Assembly (NCBI RefSeq): GCF_003287455.1
Contig: NZ_PRLC01000009.1
Span: 60,027 to 124,026, forward strand
DNA: 64,000 nucleotides
Reading direction: 5' to 3'
Source: Faecalibacterium hattorii
GTDB lineage: Bacteria > Bacillota > Clostridia > Oscillospirales > Ruminococcaceae
Under the pieces are notes generated by a model that did no database searches, was not told where the DNA came from, and was given only the letters and a program-made list of their open reading frames with translations. The position numbers and the translations under genes are program-made. This document shows, one piece after another, positions 33,349-42,639 of the stretch. Every line of letters starts with the position of its first letter. Position 1 is the first letter of the stretch.

Positions 33349-33570
33349 ATGGCAGAAATCAAATACGAAGTCGTCCAGCGCATCGCGGTGCTGTCTCAGC
33401 GGCCCCGCGGCTGGGAGCGCCAGCTCAACCTCATCAGTTGGAACGACGGCGACCCTAAGTACGACATCCGTGATTGGTCCCCGGACGGTACCCGCATGGG
33501 CAAGGGCATCTCCCTGAGCCACGACGAGCTGGCCATCCTCAAGGGCATCCTCGACGATCTGGAGCTGTAA
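33349..33570 (+). CDS. YdbC/PC4-like DNA-binding protein
   Basis: A 73-aa protein of the YdbC family, bacterial relatives of the PC4 transcription coactivator that bind single-stranded DNA as dimers. The family pattern is clear: MAEIKYEVVQRIAVLSQRPR, then GWERQLNLISWNDGDPKYDI and RDWSPDGTRMGKGISLSHDE. The length is typical. AAGGA precedes the ATG. The HD-domain gene follows after one base, so they are co-transcribed; the link between the two activities is unknown. Confidence 0.92.
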   Translation: MAEIKYEVVQRIAVLSQRPRGWERQLNLISWNDGDPKYDIRDWSPDGTRMGKGISLSHDELAILKGILDDLEL

Positions 33571-33571
33571 G

Positions 33572-34153
33572 ATGGGAGACCGCGAAGAGTTTTTGGCCAT
33601 CTGGCACCAGCACGTCTCCCGCCCCGGCAGCGAAAAGCTGCTGGACTGGCTGGACAAGAAGACGGATTTCTTCACCGCCCCGGCGTCCACCCGCTTCCAC
33701 GGCGCGTGTGAAGGGGGCCTGTGTATGCACAGCCTGAACGTTTACCATGCGCTGCACGACACCTTCTTCACCGAAGGCGACAGCGAGGAGACCTTCGCCA
33801 TCTGCGCCCTGCTGCACGACCTGTGCAAGGCCAACTACTACAAGGCCGGGACCCGCAACGTGAAGAACGACGTCACCGGCCAGTGGGAAAAAGTGCCCTC
33901 CTACAGCGTAGAGGACTTGTTCCCATACGGCCACGGCGAGAAGAGCGTCTTCCTCATCGAGCGGTTCATGAAGCTGAAGATCGAGGAGGCCGTGGCGATC
34001 CGCTGGCACATGGGCGGCTTTGACGACGCAGCCAAGGGCGGCTGCTTTGCCATCTCGGAAGCCTACGACAAGTACCCGCTGGCCGTCAAACTGCACATCG
34101 CAGACCTTGAGGCCACCTATCTCATGGAACACCGCACCAGTGCGGTACGATAA
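33572..34153 (+). CDS. HD-domain metal-dependent phosphohydrolase-like protein
   Basis: A 193-aa protein with an HD-type metal site: the first His in LCMHSLNVYHAL, the paired His-Asp in ICALLHDLCKANYY, and likely further ligands in YGHGEKSVFLIERFM and AIRWHMGGFDD, with Asp in LHIADLEATYL. Such proteins hydrolyse nucleotides or cyclic dinucleotides; the layout resembles the small HD proteins related to the YqeK and phage-associated groups. The substrate is unknown. Start one base after the previous stop implies translational coupling. A terminator follows. Confidence 0.85.
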   Translation: MGDREEFLAIWHQHVSRPGSEKLLDWLDKKTDFFTAPASTRFHGACEGGLCMHSLNVYHALHDTFFTEGDSEETFAICALLHDLCKANYYKAGTRNVKNDVTGQWEKVPSYSVEDLFPYGHGEKSVFLIERFMKLKIEEAVAIRWHMGGFDDAAKGGCFAISEAYDKYPLAVKLHIADLEATYLMEHRTSAVR

Positions 34154-34158
34154 CACGC

Positions 34159-34201
34159 AAAAAAGCCGTCCCGGATGCAGCTGCATCTGAGGCGGCTTTT
34201 T
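34159..34201. terminator. Bidirectional terminator after the HD gene
   Basis: AAAAGCCG and CGGCTTTT flank an inner GATGCAG/CTGCATC stem, with an A-run and T-run outside. It separates convergent genes. Confidence 0.85.
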
Positions 34202-34208
34202 GTGTTTC

Positions 34209-34760
34209 TTAACCCATCAGGGCTTCCAGTTGATGTACGATGTCCACCGAAAGCTGATCGAGGGCGGTGGTGGGCTTCCAGTCCTTTTGTTCAAAGGGGG
34301 ATGGCTGCTCTTCCTCCTGCGGTGCGGCGGGCGGCTCCGGTCTGGTTTCTTCCGGAGCAGGAGCTTCTGCCTCCGGCTTTGCCTGACCGGGAAAGACGAT
34401 CACCGGCAGACCCGGCTGATCGAGCACCGGGGGCTGGGGACGCTTTTGGGGGAGCAGCTCGTTTTTCCGGGCCTGATCGCACAGTGCTTCCAGCTCCGCG
34501 TTCTCCTGCCGCAGCGCGACCATCTCGCGCTCACAGGCAAACAAGCGGGTCTGATAGCGCCGGATCTCGGCATTGGCTGCCGAAAGGCGGCGGTTCAGTG
34601 CTTCCACCTCGCCCTGCACCATGGTTTCCTCCACTTCCTGCACCTTGCGCAGAGCGCGGCGGTATTCGCTGGCCGCAGCGGCGCTGTACCGCTCCACACA
34701 GCGCAGCACGCTGTTCTTGCGGCAGCTCAGCCACTCGGTGCGCAGCCATACGTCCAGCAT
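34209..34760 (-). CDS. Coiled-coil protein downstream of ftsZ
   Basis: A 183-aa protein I do not recognise by family. Residues about 25-115 form a strongly heptad-like coiled coil (YRRALRKVQEVEETMVQGEV, LNRRLSAANAEIRRYQTRLF, REMVALRQENAELEALCDQA). A Pro/Glu-rich linker follows and then a short conserved-looking tail, ALDQLSVDIVHQLEALMG. It is 48 bp after ftsZ on the same strand. The pattern resembles cell-division accessory proteins such as DivIVA-like or ZapA-like coils, but no specific match is visible. The tail could be a partner-binding peptide. AAGGAGG lies 8 nt before the ATG. Confidence 0.65.
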   Translation of the reverse strand: MLDVWLRTEWLSCRKNSVLRCVERYSAAAASEYRRALRKVQEVEETMVQGEVEALNRRLSAANAEIRRYQTRLFACEREMVALRQENAELEALCDQARKNELLPQKRPQPPVLDQPGLPVIVFPGQAKPEAEAPAPEETRPEPPAAPQEEEQPSPFEQKDWKPTTALDQLSVDIVHQLEALMG

Positions 34761-34808
34761 CCTCCTGCCCTCCTTACGCTCCCGCGCAAGAGATCACACC
34801 GTTCGTTA

Positions 34809-35975
<1,167 letters not shown>

Positions 35976-36046
35976 ATCTTTTGTCCTCCAATGCGGATGT
36001 TATCGTAGACCTGAGCGTTTCGCACAGAATTATATCAAACCTACAT

Positions 36047-37396
36047 TTATATAACTGTATCGTACCATCTTTTTGGCCCGATTGCAAGATGATTTTGCTT
36101 TTTTGAAGAGGTTTTTTTCGCGGACGTGTTTCGGAGTGGCGCTTCGCGGCGAATTTGTGCTCCCAAAGATGCCAAAATCTCCGTAAAAGCGGCATACCCC
36201 CGGTCGATATGTTCCGGATGGGTGATGACGCTGGTGCCCGACGCCGCCAGCGCCGCCAGCACCAGCGCAGCCCCGCCCCGCAGGTCGGGCGCTTCCACGG
36301 CGGCTCCCCGCAGCGTACTGCCCGGCGCCACCGACAACGTTCGTCCATCTACCCGCACCTTCGCGCCAAAGCGTTCAAAACCGACGGCGCAGCCGAACCG
36401 CCGCTCAAAGATCACATCCTCGATGCTGCTTTCCCCCTCGGCGCAGACCATGGCCGCCGCCAGCAGCGGGGCCGCGTCGGTGGCCAGCGCCGGGTAGACG
36501 CCGGTGAACACCCGCCCTGCCCCGTACAGCCGCCCGAACCGGGAAACTCGGACGCTCTCGCCGCCCGCCTCCACCCGGCAGCCCATTTGTTCCAGAATTT
36601 CCAACACCGGCGCGTACAGCCCCGCCGGGCAGCCGAGCAATTCCGCCCGCCCCCCGGCCGCCGCCGCAGCACAGGCCAGCGTGGAGGCAAAAATGCGGTC
36701 CGGCAGGGGCGAAAAGATGCAGCCACTCAGATTCCGCCGCCCCTCGATCCGGATCGTCGAGCTCCCCGCACCTTGGATGGCCGCACCGCAGCGGTTCAGG
36801 AATTCCGCCAGATCTGTGATCTCCGGCTCCCGCGCCGCGCCCCGCAGCACGGTGGTGCCCTTGGCGCACGCCGCCGCCAGCACCAGCGTTTCCGTCGCCC
36901 CCACACTGGGGAAGCGCAGGGTGATCTCAGCCCCGTGGAGGCCGGAGGGGGCCGTCAGCACCAACCGGCCCGGCCCGGCGTCCCACTCCACAGCCCCCAT
37001 CTGCCGCAGCCCGGCCAGATGCAGATCGATGGGCCGGGCCCCGATCCTGCACCCGCCGGGCAGATTCGTCTCGGCGCGGCCCAGCTTCGCCAGCAGCGGC
37101 GCACAGAACAGGATGGACGCCCGCATTTGTTCCGCCGTTTGTCCCGGAAGCGCACCGGTTTTCGGCGGGCCGGAGAGGACAAGATCCTCCCCTTCCCACC
37201 GGGCCGCGCACCCTGCTCCCCGCAGCAGTGCAAGGCTCACCGCCACATCCGAAAGGCGGGGCACTGCCCGCAGCCGCACCCTCTCCGAGCACAGCATGGA
37301 CGCCGCAAGCAGCGGAAGCACGCTGTTTTTCGCCGCCGGGATGCGCACCGCACCGTTCAGCGGACGGCCGCCTGTTACCACGATCCGGTTTTCCAT
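36047..37396 (-). CDS. murA: UDP-N-acetylglucosamine 1-carboxyvinyltransferase
   Basis: MurA transfers enolpyruvate from PEP to UDP-GlcNAc, the first committed step of peptidoglycan synthesis, in the cytoplasm. The 449-aa protein begins VVTGGRPLNGAVRIPAAKNS, with the Lys-Asn pair at 23-24. The fosfomycin-target Cys116 lies in NLPGGCRIGARPIDLHL. Later blocks include VFTGVYPALATDAAPLLAAA, typical of the EPSP-synthase fold. The final 30 residues are a basic, low-complexity tail not usual for MurA. The frame stays open far upstream, but the ATG at MENRIVV gives the family N-terminus; its GGGGG ribosome site is weak, and an ATG 15 bp upstream is possible. Confidence 0.93.
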   Translation of the reverse strand: MENRIVVTGGRPLNGAVRIPAAKNSVLPLLAASMLCSERVRLRAVPRLSDVAVSLALLRGAGCAARWEGEDLVLSGPPKTGALPGQTAEQMRASILFCAPLLAKLGRAETNLPGGCRIGARPIDLHLAGLRQMGAVEWDAGPGRLVLTAPSGLHGAEITLRFPSVGATETLVLAAACAKGTTVLRGAAREPEITDLAEFLNRCGAAIQGAGSSTIRIEGRRNLSGCIFSPLPDRIFASTLACAAAAAGGRAELLGCPAGLYAPVLEILEQMGCRVEAGGESVRVSRFGRLYGAGRVFTGVYPALATDAAPLLAAAMVCAEGESSIEDVIFERRFGCAVGFERFGAKVRVDGRTLSVAPGSTLRGAAVEAPDLRGGAALVLAALAASGTSVITHPEHIDRGYAAFTEILASLGAQIRREAPLRNTSAKKTSSKKQNHLAIGPKRWYDTVI

Positions 37397-37491
37397 AAAT
37401 GCAGCCCCCATTTCGCAAAAGATACCCCACAGTATGCGAAATGAGGGCTGGATGTTCGGATCTGATCGCCGATGGAGTTTGTTGTGGCTTT

Positions 37492-38628
37492 TCAGGTCTC
37501 TCCTCTCGAAACCGACAAGACGATTCCCATTTCTCCCAGCAGCATCATCAGGCTGGTGCCGCCGGAGGAGAAAAAGGGCAGACTGATGCCGGTGTTGGGG
37601 ATGGTGTTGGTGACGACGGCCACATTCAGCACAGCTTGGAGAGCCACCTGCACCACGAACCCCACCACGAGCAGAGCCCCGAAGCGGTCGGGGGCTTTGG
37701 CCGCGATGATGATGCCCCGCCACAGCAGCAGCACGAACAGCCCCACCACGGCACAGGCTCCCACAAAGCCCAGCTCCTCGCAGACGATGGAAAAGATAAA
37801 GTCGTTCTGAGGTTCGGGCACAAAAAGGTGCTTCTGGCGGCTGTTGCCCAGCCCCAGCCCGGTGGCCCCGCCGGAGCCGATGGCGTACAGGCTCTGGATG
37901 GTCTGGTGGCCGTCGCCCAGCGGGTCGGCAAAGGGGTCCTGCCACGAGCGGAGGCGGTCCGCCGCGTAGGGCACCAGCTCCGGCATAAGGATCACCGCCG
38001 CCGCAATGGCCGCAGCCCCGCCGACCCCCGCCAGCACGAACCACCGCAGCCCGGTGCCGCCCACAAACATCAGCACGGCCCCGATGCCCAAGATGAGCAG
38101 GGTGCCGGAAAGGTGCGGCTCCAGCAGCATCAGCGCCGCCACCACGCCCAGCACCAGCGCAAAGGGCAGCACCCCCACGGCAAAGCTCTGCATCCGGTCA
38201 TGGTTCAGCGAGATGATGTGGGAAAACACCAGCACCACCGCGAACTTTGCGATCTCGCTGGGCTGTAAAGTCCCCAGCCCCGGCAGCACCAGCCACCGTT
38301 TGCAGCCGTTGTACTCCGGCATGAACAGCACCGCTGCCAGCAAGACCAGCGAAACGGCCAGCAGCGGCCACGCCAGCTTGTGAAAGATATGGTAGTCCAC
38401 CCGGCTGGCCAGCCCCATCCCGGCAATGCCCATGGCCGCATAAAGCATCTGCGGCCGCAGATACGCCAAGGCATCGCCCCGCCGGTAGAGGGCCACCGCC
38501 CCCGATGCGCTGCCCAGCATCACCAGCCCGAACCCCACCAGCGTGAGCACCAGCACCAGAAATGGCAGATCCGGCGCCGGCAGCACCCGCAGCGGTACCC
38601 GTCGTTTGGTCAACGCCGCCTGTTTCAT
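37492..38628 (-). CDS. ftsW: Lipid II polymerase FtsW/RodA-type SEDS protein
   Basis: A 378-aa polytopic SEDS glycosyltransferase that polymerises lipid II at the septum together with a class B PBP. About ten helices are evident. Conserved features include YNGCKRWLVLPGLGTLQPSE followed by IAKFA, LLEPHLSGTLLI with the functional Asp-equivalent region, and QSLYAIGSGGATGLGLGNSR then FVPEPQNDFIFS, and PNTGISLPFFSSGGTSL. The long upstream extension of the frame is not part of it: ATG MKQAALTK follows GGGGTGACGGG. It is divergent from a class B PBP gene, the expected partner, and upstream of murA, so FtsW function is favoured over RodA or SpoVE. Confidence 0.92.
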   Translation of the reverse strand: MKQAALTKRRVPLRVLPAPDLPFLVLVLTLVGFGLVMLGSASGAVALYRRGDALAYLRPQMLYAAMGIAGMGLASRVDYHIFHKLAWPLLAVSLVLLAAVLFMPEYNGCKRWLVLPGLGTLQPSEIAKFAVVLVFSHIISLNHDRMQSFAVGVLPFALVLGVVAALMLLEPHLSGTLLILGIGAVLMFVGGTGLRWFVLAGVGGAAAIAAAVILMPELVPYAADRLRSWQDPFADPLGDGHQTIQSLYAIGSGGATGLGLGNSRQKHLFVPEPQNDFIFSIVCEELGFVGACAVVGLFVLLLWRGIIIAAKAPDRFGALLVVGFVVQVALQAVLNVAVVTNTIPNTGISLPFFSSGGTSLMMLLGEMGIVLSVSRGET

Positions 38629-38725
38629 CCCGTCACCCCCAGTCTTCTTATTGTACGCCGGAGTGTTGGCGCTTAGTCTTTTTGGCACGCTCTGCGCGTA
38701 AAATAAAACGAAAGGAGATGACTCC

Positions 38726-40588
38726 ATGCTCCGCACCCTCCCTGAACATGCCTTCCGCCGCCGGGCGCGGGTGGTGGCGGCGGTGTTCTGCGCGGTCTGT
38801 CTGGGGCTGGCCGTGCGGCTGTTTTCTTTGCAGCTGCGCAGCGGCGGCTGGTACACCGACCGCGCCCTCGGCCAGCAATTGCGGGACACCGTCGTCCCCG
38901 CCGACCGGGGGAAGATCTACAGCGCCGACGGCGTCCTGCTGGCCGCAAACAGCAGCTGCTGGACCCTCCGTGCCTCCCCCCGCGAGATGCCGGAGGAAAA
39001 GCTCCCCCTCGCCGCCGACGGCCTTGCGGACATCCTTGGCCTCGACGCCGCCGCGCTGCTGGAAAAATTCAGCGACCGCCGCTCCAACGACTGTCTGCTC
39101 CGCTACCGGGTGGACCGGGAAACGGCAGACAAGGTGCGGGATCTCTGCGAAGCGAACGGCATCACCGGCATCCGGATCAATCAGGACTCAAAGCGGTGGT
39201 ACCCGCAGGGGCAGTTCCTCGCGTCCGTGCTGGGGTTCACCAATGTGGACAACGCGGGCGTCTCCGGGCTGGAACTGAAATACGACGGCCTCCTCACCGG
39301 GGAAAACGGGGTGGTCCTCACCGCCGTCAATGCGTGGGGCTACACATTGGAACAGAGCTACGAGACCGAGCGCTTCCCCACCGAGGGGGACGGACTGCGG
39401 CTGACCATCGACGCCAACATCCAGCACTACCTCGAAAACGCGCTGGGCTACGCGGTGCAGGAGCACCATGTCGCCGCGCGGGCGGTGGGCATCGTGATGG
39501 ATGTGAACACCGGGGCGGTGCTGGCCATGTCCACCACCCCCTCCTACGACCCCAACGAGCCCCGCGTCATTTTCGACGCCGCCGCCCGGACGCAGGTGGA
39601 AGCCCTCTCCGGCGGCGCACGGGCCGCCGCATTGCAGCTGGCCCAGCAGACCCAGTGGCGGAACAAAGCCGTCAGCGACCTGTACGAGCCCGGCAGCGTC
39701 TTCAAGCTCATCACCTGTGCCGCCGCGCTGGACACCGGGGCTGTCACCCAGCATTCCAGCTTCTACTGCGGCGAGTCCATCTCGGTGGCGGGGACCCGGT
39801 TCCACTGCGCCAACCACAAGCGCCACGGAGCACAGACCGTGACCCAAGCCCTCGAAAACTCCTGCAATCAGAGCTTCATCCAGATCGGTGCCCGGCTGGG
39901 AAAAGAGGCCTTCTGCAGCTATTTTGCCGCCTTCGGCCTCCGGGAGCCCACCGGCATCGACCTGCCTGCCGAGCCGAAAAAGAGCCTCTACTACACCGCC
40001 GACCGGATGGGCCCGGTGGAGCTGGCCTCCTGCGCTTTCGGGCAGAGCAGCAAGGTCTCCTACCTCGAAATGGCGGCGGCGGTCTGCGCCGTGGTCAACG
40101 GCGGCAAGCTGATGCAGCCCTACGTGGTATCGGACATCCTCGCGCCGGACGGCTCCCTCATCGAGCACATCGCCCCCACCTGCACCCGGCAGGTGCTCAA
40201 AGCCGAGACCAGCGCCACGATGCGGGAGATGATGGAAGCCGTCGTCCTTTACGGCGGCGGGCGGAACGCCCAGATCGCGGGCTACCGGGTGGGCGGCAAG
40301 AGCGGCACCAGCCAGAAGCTCGACAGCGCCGACGAAAAGGCCCGCATCGCCAGCTTCGTGGCCGTGGCCCCCATCGACGACCCGCAGTTCCTCTGCCTCG
40401 TCTGCCTCGATGAACCCCACAGTTGGACCACGGCGGGCGGCAGCCTGTCGGCCCCCGTCTGCGCCGAAGTGCTGGAACAGACCCTCGTTTACAAGGGCAT
40501 TCCCCGCGCCGCCGTGCCGGACGCCGCCCCGACAGAGCCCACCGCCGCCGACCTCCCCGCCGACGGCGACAGCTTCGACGGAGCCTGA
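38726..40588 (+). CDS. Class B penicillin-binding protein (FtsI/SpoVD type)
   Basis: A 620-aa septal transpeptidase. An N-terminal membrane anchor (VVAAVFCAVCLGLAVRLF) is followed by the dimerisation domain with PADRGKIYSADGVLLAANSS. The transpeptidase domain has the active-site SxxK in YEPGSVFKLIT near residue 325, SCN in NSCNQSFIQIG near 380 and KSGT in GGKSGTSQKL near 525. No PASTA domain is present, so this is closer to FtsI/PBP2 than to SpoVD with PASTA. It cross-links peptidoglycan made by the SEDS polymerase encoded divergently 97 bp away. AAAGGAG precedes the ATG. Confidence 0.92.
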   Translation: MLRTLPEHAFRRRARVVAAVFCAVCLGLAVRLFSLQLRSGGWYTDRALGQQLRDTVVPADRGKIYSADGVLLAANSSCWTLRASPREMPEEKLPLAADGLADILGLDAAALLEKFSDRRSNDCLLRYRVDRETADKVRDLCEANGITGIRINQDSKRWYPQGQFLASVLGFTNVDNAGVSGLELKYDGLLTGENGVVLTAVNAWGYTLEQSYETERFPTEGDGLRLTIDANIQHYLENALGYAVQEHHVAARAVGIVMDVNTGAVLAMSTTPSYDPNEPRVIFDAAARTQVEALSGGARAAALQLAQQTQWRNKAVSDLYEPGSVFKLITCAAALDTGAVTQHSSFYCGESISVAGTRFHCANHKRHGAQTVTQALENSCNQSFIQIGARLGKEAFCSYFAAFGLREPTGIDLPAEPKKSLYYTADRMGPVELASCAFGQSSKVSYLEMAAAVCAVVNGGKLMQPYVVSDILAPDGSLIEHIAPTCTRQVLKAETSATMREMMEAVVLYGGGRNAQIAGYRVGGKSGTSQKLDSADEKARIASFVAVAPIDDPQFLCLVCLDEPHSWTTAGGSLSAPVCAEVLEQTLVYKGIPRAAVPDAAPTEPTAADLPADGDSFDGA

Positions 40589-40597
40589 CCGCGCACA

Positions 40598-40622
40598 ACA
40601 AAAAAGACCGCCGAAGCGGTCT
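40598..40622 (-). terminator. Terminator of xpt
   Basis: On the minus strand AGACCGC TTCG GCGGTCT is followed by TTTTTTTG. The stable TTCG tetraloop and T-run face the xpt direction. Confidence 0.85.
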
Positions 40623-40636
40623 GATGGACATTTGAT

Positions 40637-41230
40637 TTAATTCTGCTGCGGCTGCTCGCGGAACTTGATCTCACCGGTAGCGGCATCCATGGACTCGACG
40701 ATGGCAAGGCTCTCCAGCTGGATGCCCTTGCTGCGGATAAGCTCACCGCCCTGCTGGAAGCCCTTTTCGACGGCGATGCCGATGCCCTCCACGGTGGCAC
40801 CGGCCTCCTTGGCCAGATCCAGCAGACCCATCAGGGCGCAGCCGTTGGCGAGGAAGTCGTCGATGATGAGGACATGATCCTCCGGGGTGAGGAACTTTTT
40901 CGAAACGATGACGTTGTAGATCTTTTTGTGGGTGAAGGACTGGATCTTGGTCTCATAGTTGTCATAGTCCAGATTGATGCTCATGGACTTCTTGGCGAAG
41001 ACCACCGGCACATTGAACTCGCTGGCGACCACGGCAGCGATGCCGATGCCGCTGGCCTCGATGGTCAGCACCTTGTTGATGGGCTTGCCCGCAAACAGAC
41101 GCTTCCACTCCTTTGCCATCTCCCGGAACAGCGGGATATCCATCTGATGATTGATAAAGCTGTCCACCTTCAGCACATTGCCCTCGCGGACGATGCCGTC
41201 TCTCCGAATCCGATCTTCCAGCAGTCTCAT
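40637..41230 (-). CDS. xpt: Xanthine phosphoribosyltransferase
   Basis: Xpt converts xanthine and PRPP to XMP in purine salvage. The 197-aa protein shows [20 protein letters not shown] then [18 protein letters not shown] at the N-terminus, and [20 protein letters not shown]. The PRPP loop is [20 protein letters not shown]. The end SIVESMD-like [16 protein letters not shown] is typical. The ATG is preceded by GGAGGAAGAG; a TTG 18 bp upstream is less likely. In many Firmicutes xpt is under a guanine riboswitch, but the leader here is about 45 nt and shows no purine aptamer, so another control is likely. Confidence 0.95.
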   Translation of the reverse strand: MRLLEDRIRRDGIVREGNVLKVDSFINHQMDIPLFREMAKEWKRLFAGKPINKVLTIEASGIGIAAVVASEFNVPVVFAKKSMSINLDYDNYETKIQSFTHKKIYNVIVSKKFLTPEDHVLIIDDFLANGCALMGLLDLAKEAGATVEGIGIAVEKGFQQGGELIRSKGIQLESLAIVESMDAATGEIKFREQPQQN

Positions 41231-41277
41231 TTCAGTCTCTTCCTCCAAGCTTTTGCTACAGCATTTCGATTTTACCT

Positions 41278-41307
41278 AGTATACCGGATTCACACCCCAG
41301 ATTTCAA
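41278..41307 (-). promoter_or_regulatory. Promoter of xpt
   Basis: On the minus strand TTGAAA and TATACT are 18 bp apart, about 48 bp from the xpt start codon. Confidence 0.7.
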
Positions 41308-41328
41308 GGTCTTTTGGGTATTTTCCTC

Positions 41329-41356
41329 TTGTTTTCTCCAAAAATTCGAGTATACT
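41329..41356 (+). promoter_or_regulatory. Promoter of the patatin gene
   Basis: TTGTTT and TATACT are 16 bp apart, 36 bp before the start codon. It is divergent from the xpt promoter. Confidence 0.7.
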
Positions 41357-41392
41357 GAAAGTAATCTATCTGGATAAGAAGGAGTGCCTCAT

Positions 41393-42265
41393 ATGAAAAC
41401 CGGATTGGTCTTGGAAGGCGGCGCCATGCGGGGGATGTTCACCGCAGGCGTTCTGGATGTTTTGATGGAAAACGGGATCACCGTGGACGGCGCCATCGGC
41501 GTGTCTGCAGGCGCGGTGTTCGGCTGTAACTACAAGTCCCACCAGATCGGCCGCACCATCCGCTACAACACCCAGTACTGCAACGACAAGCGCTACGCCA
41601 GCTTCAAGAATCTGCTGCGCACCGGCAACCTGTACAGCGAGCAGTTCTGCTATCATGACGTTCCCGAAAAGCTCGACCCGTTTGACGAAAAGGCGTTTGC
41701 GGAGTCCCCCATGGATTTCTTCGTCGTCTGCACCGACGTCCGGACCGGCAGCCCCATCTACCACAAGTGCCGCAAGGGCGACGCCGAGGATGTGCGCTGG
41801 ATGGAAGCTTCCGCCTCCATGCCGCTGGCCGCGAAGATTGTCCAGATCGGCCACTACGGGCTGCTGGACGGCGGCGTGGCCGACTCCATCCCCATCCGCT
41901 TTTTTGAGTCCATCGGCTACAAGCGCAATCTCATCATCCTGACCCAGCCCAAGGGCTTCGTCAAGAAGAAGAACCCCATGCTGCCCGCCATCCGGGCGCG
42001 GTATCTGCGCTACCCGGCCTTTGTGGAGGCCGTAGCCGACCGCCACGAGCGCTACAACGAGACTTTGAGCTACCTCTCCATGTTGGAGACGTCCGGCGTG
42101 GACTACGTCATCCGCCCGCCCATCCCGCTGGAGATCGGCGCGATGGAACGCGACCCCGCCCAGCTCCGCCGCGTCTACGAGACCGGCCGCGCCGTGGCCC
42201 AGATCCAGATCGACAAGATCAAAGCCTTCCTCGATCAGACCAAGGCCGAAACGGAAGAGCAATAA
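41393..42265 (+). CDS. Patatin-like phospholipase family protein
   Basis: A 290-aa serine acyl hydrolase of the patatin fold. The oxyanion loop is LVLEGGAMRGMFTAGVLD near residues 6-20, the nucleophile Ser lies in AIGVSAGAVFGCNY near 40, and the catalytic Asp in YGLLDGGVADSIPI near 160. It has no signal peptide, so it acts on cytoplasmic or inner-leaflet lipids. The C-terminal 100 residues are charged and helical, as in the YjjU/RssA-like bacterial group. AAGGAG lies 8 nt before the ATG; a GTG 9 bp upstream is not used. It has its own promoter and terminator. Confidence 0.92.
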   Translation: MKTGLVLEGGAMRGMFTAGVLDVLMENGITVDGAIGVSAGAVFGCNYKSHQIGRTIRYNTQYCNDKRYASFKNLLRTGNLYSEQFCYHDVPEKLDPFDEKAFAESPMDFFVVCTDVRTGSPIYHKCRKGDAEDVRWMEASASMPLAAKIVQIGHYGLLDGGVADSIPIRFFESIGYKRNLIILTQPKGFVKKKNPMLPAIRARYLRYPAFVEAVADRHERYNETLSYLSMLETSGVDYVIRPPIPLEIGAMERDPAQLRRVYETGRAVAQIQIDKIKAFLDQTKAETEEQ

Positions 42266-42278
42266 ACTTCAACGCATA

Positions 42279-42326
42279 AGTCCCCCGGTGTCCTGCTGGC
42301 AATTGGCAGGGCGCCGGGGGCTTTTC
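42279..42326 (+). terminator. Terminator after the patatin gene
   Basis: AGTCCCCCGGTG and CGCCGGGGGCT enclose an inner CCTGC/GCAGG stem, followed by TTTT. Confidence 0.85.
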
Positions 42327-42337
42327 TATGCTCTATC

Positions 42338-42583
42338 CTATTCTTTTGCGTATTGATAAATTTTTCGTGCACAGTCGAGGCTCATTTTGCTGGAATCGTT
42401 GTGTTTGAGCCATGCGTTCACGTTGCCCGGATTCAGCTTCAAGTCTGTATAGAGACGATAATTCGACAATTTCTTTTTCTGCAGGTCTATTACGCTCGCA
42501 TTACTGAATTTCTGCGTTTCCAGCCATCTCCATTGCAGCGTTCGATTGACACAGGTTGAGTTATCGGCAGATACAGCAAACAC
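42338..42583 (-). pseudogene. Fragment of a DNA-binding-type protein
   Basis: The open frame encodes 81 aa from a GTG without a ribosome site. Only the second half reads like real protein: FSNASVIDLQKKKLSNYRLY then DLKLNPGNVNAWLKHNDSSK, ending RKIYQYAKE, with the look of a C-terminal helix-turn-helix segment. The first 25 residues seem unrelated. I take it as the 3' remnant of a truncated gene between two terminators. It could alternatively be a short intact gene starting further in. Confidence 0.35.
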
Positions 42584-42622
42584 AACGGGCGGCTCTGGTA
42601 ACAGAGCTGCCCGTTGTGTTCG
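42578..42622. terminator. Hairpin between the gene fragment and the GH112 gene
   Basis: ACACAACGGGC and GCCCGTTGTGT pair around an inner GCTCTG/CAGAGC stem with a GTAA loop. It is strong but has few T residues on either side; it most likely ends the phosphorylase operon. Confidence 0.75.
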
Positions 42623-42639
42623 TTTATGAAAAGGAGAAC

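Noticed and set aside
36047..38044. Treating the whole 665-codon frame as one protein
   Set aside because: Only the part from MENRIVV is MurA; the upstream 216 codons overlap ftsW on the same strand in another frame and have no domain.
41231..41277. Purine riboswitch upstream of xpt
   Set aside because: The promoter lies about 48 bp from the start codon and no aptamer-like three-way junction or conserved core is present.
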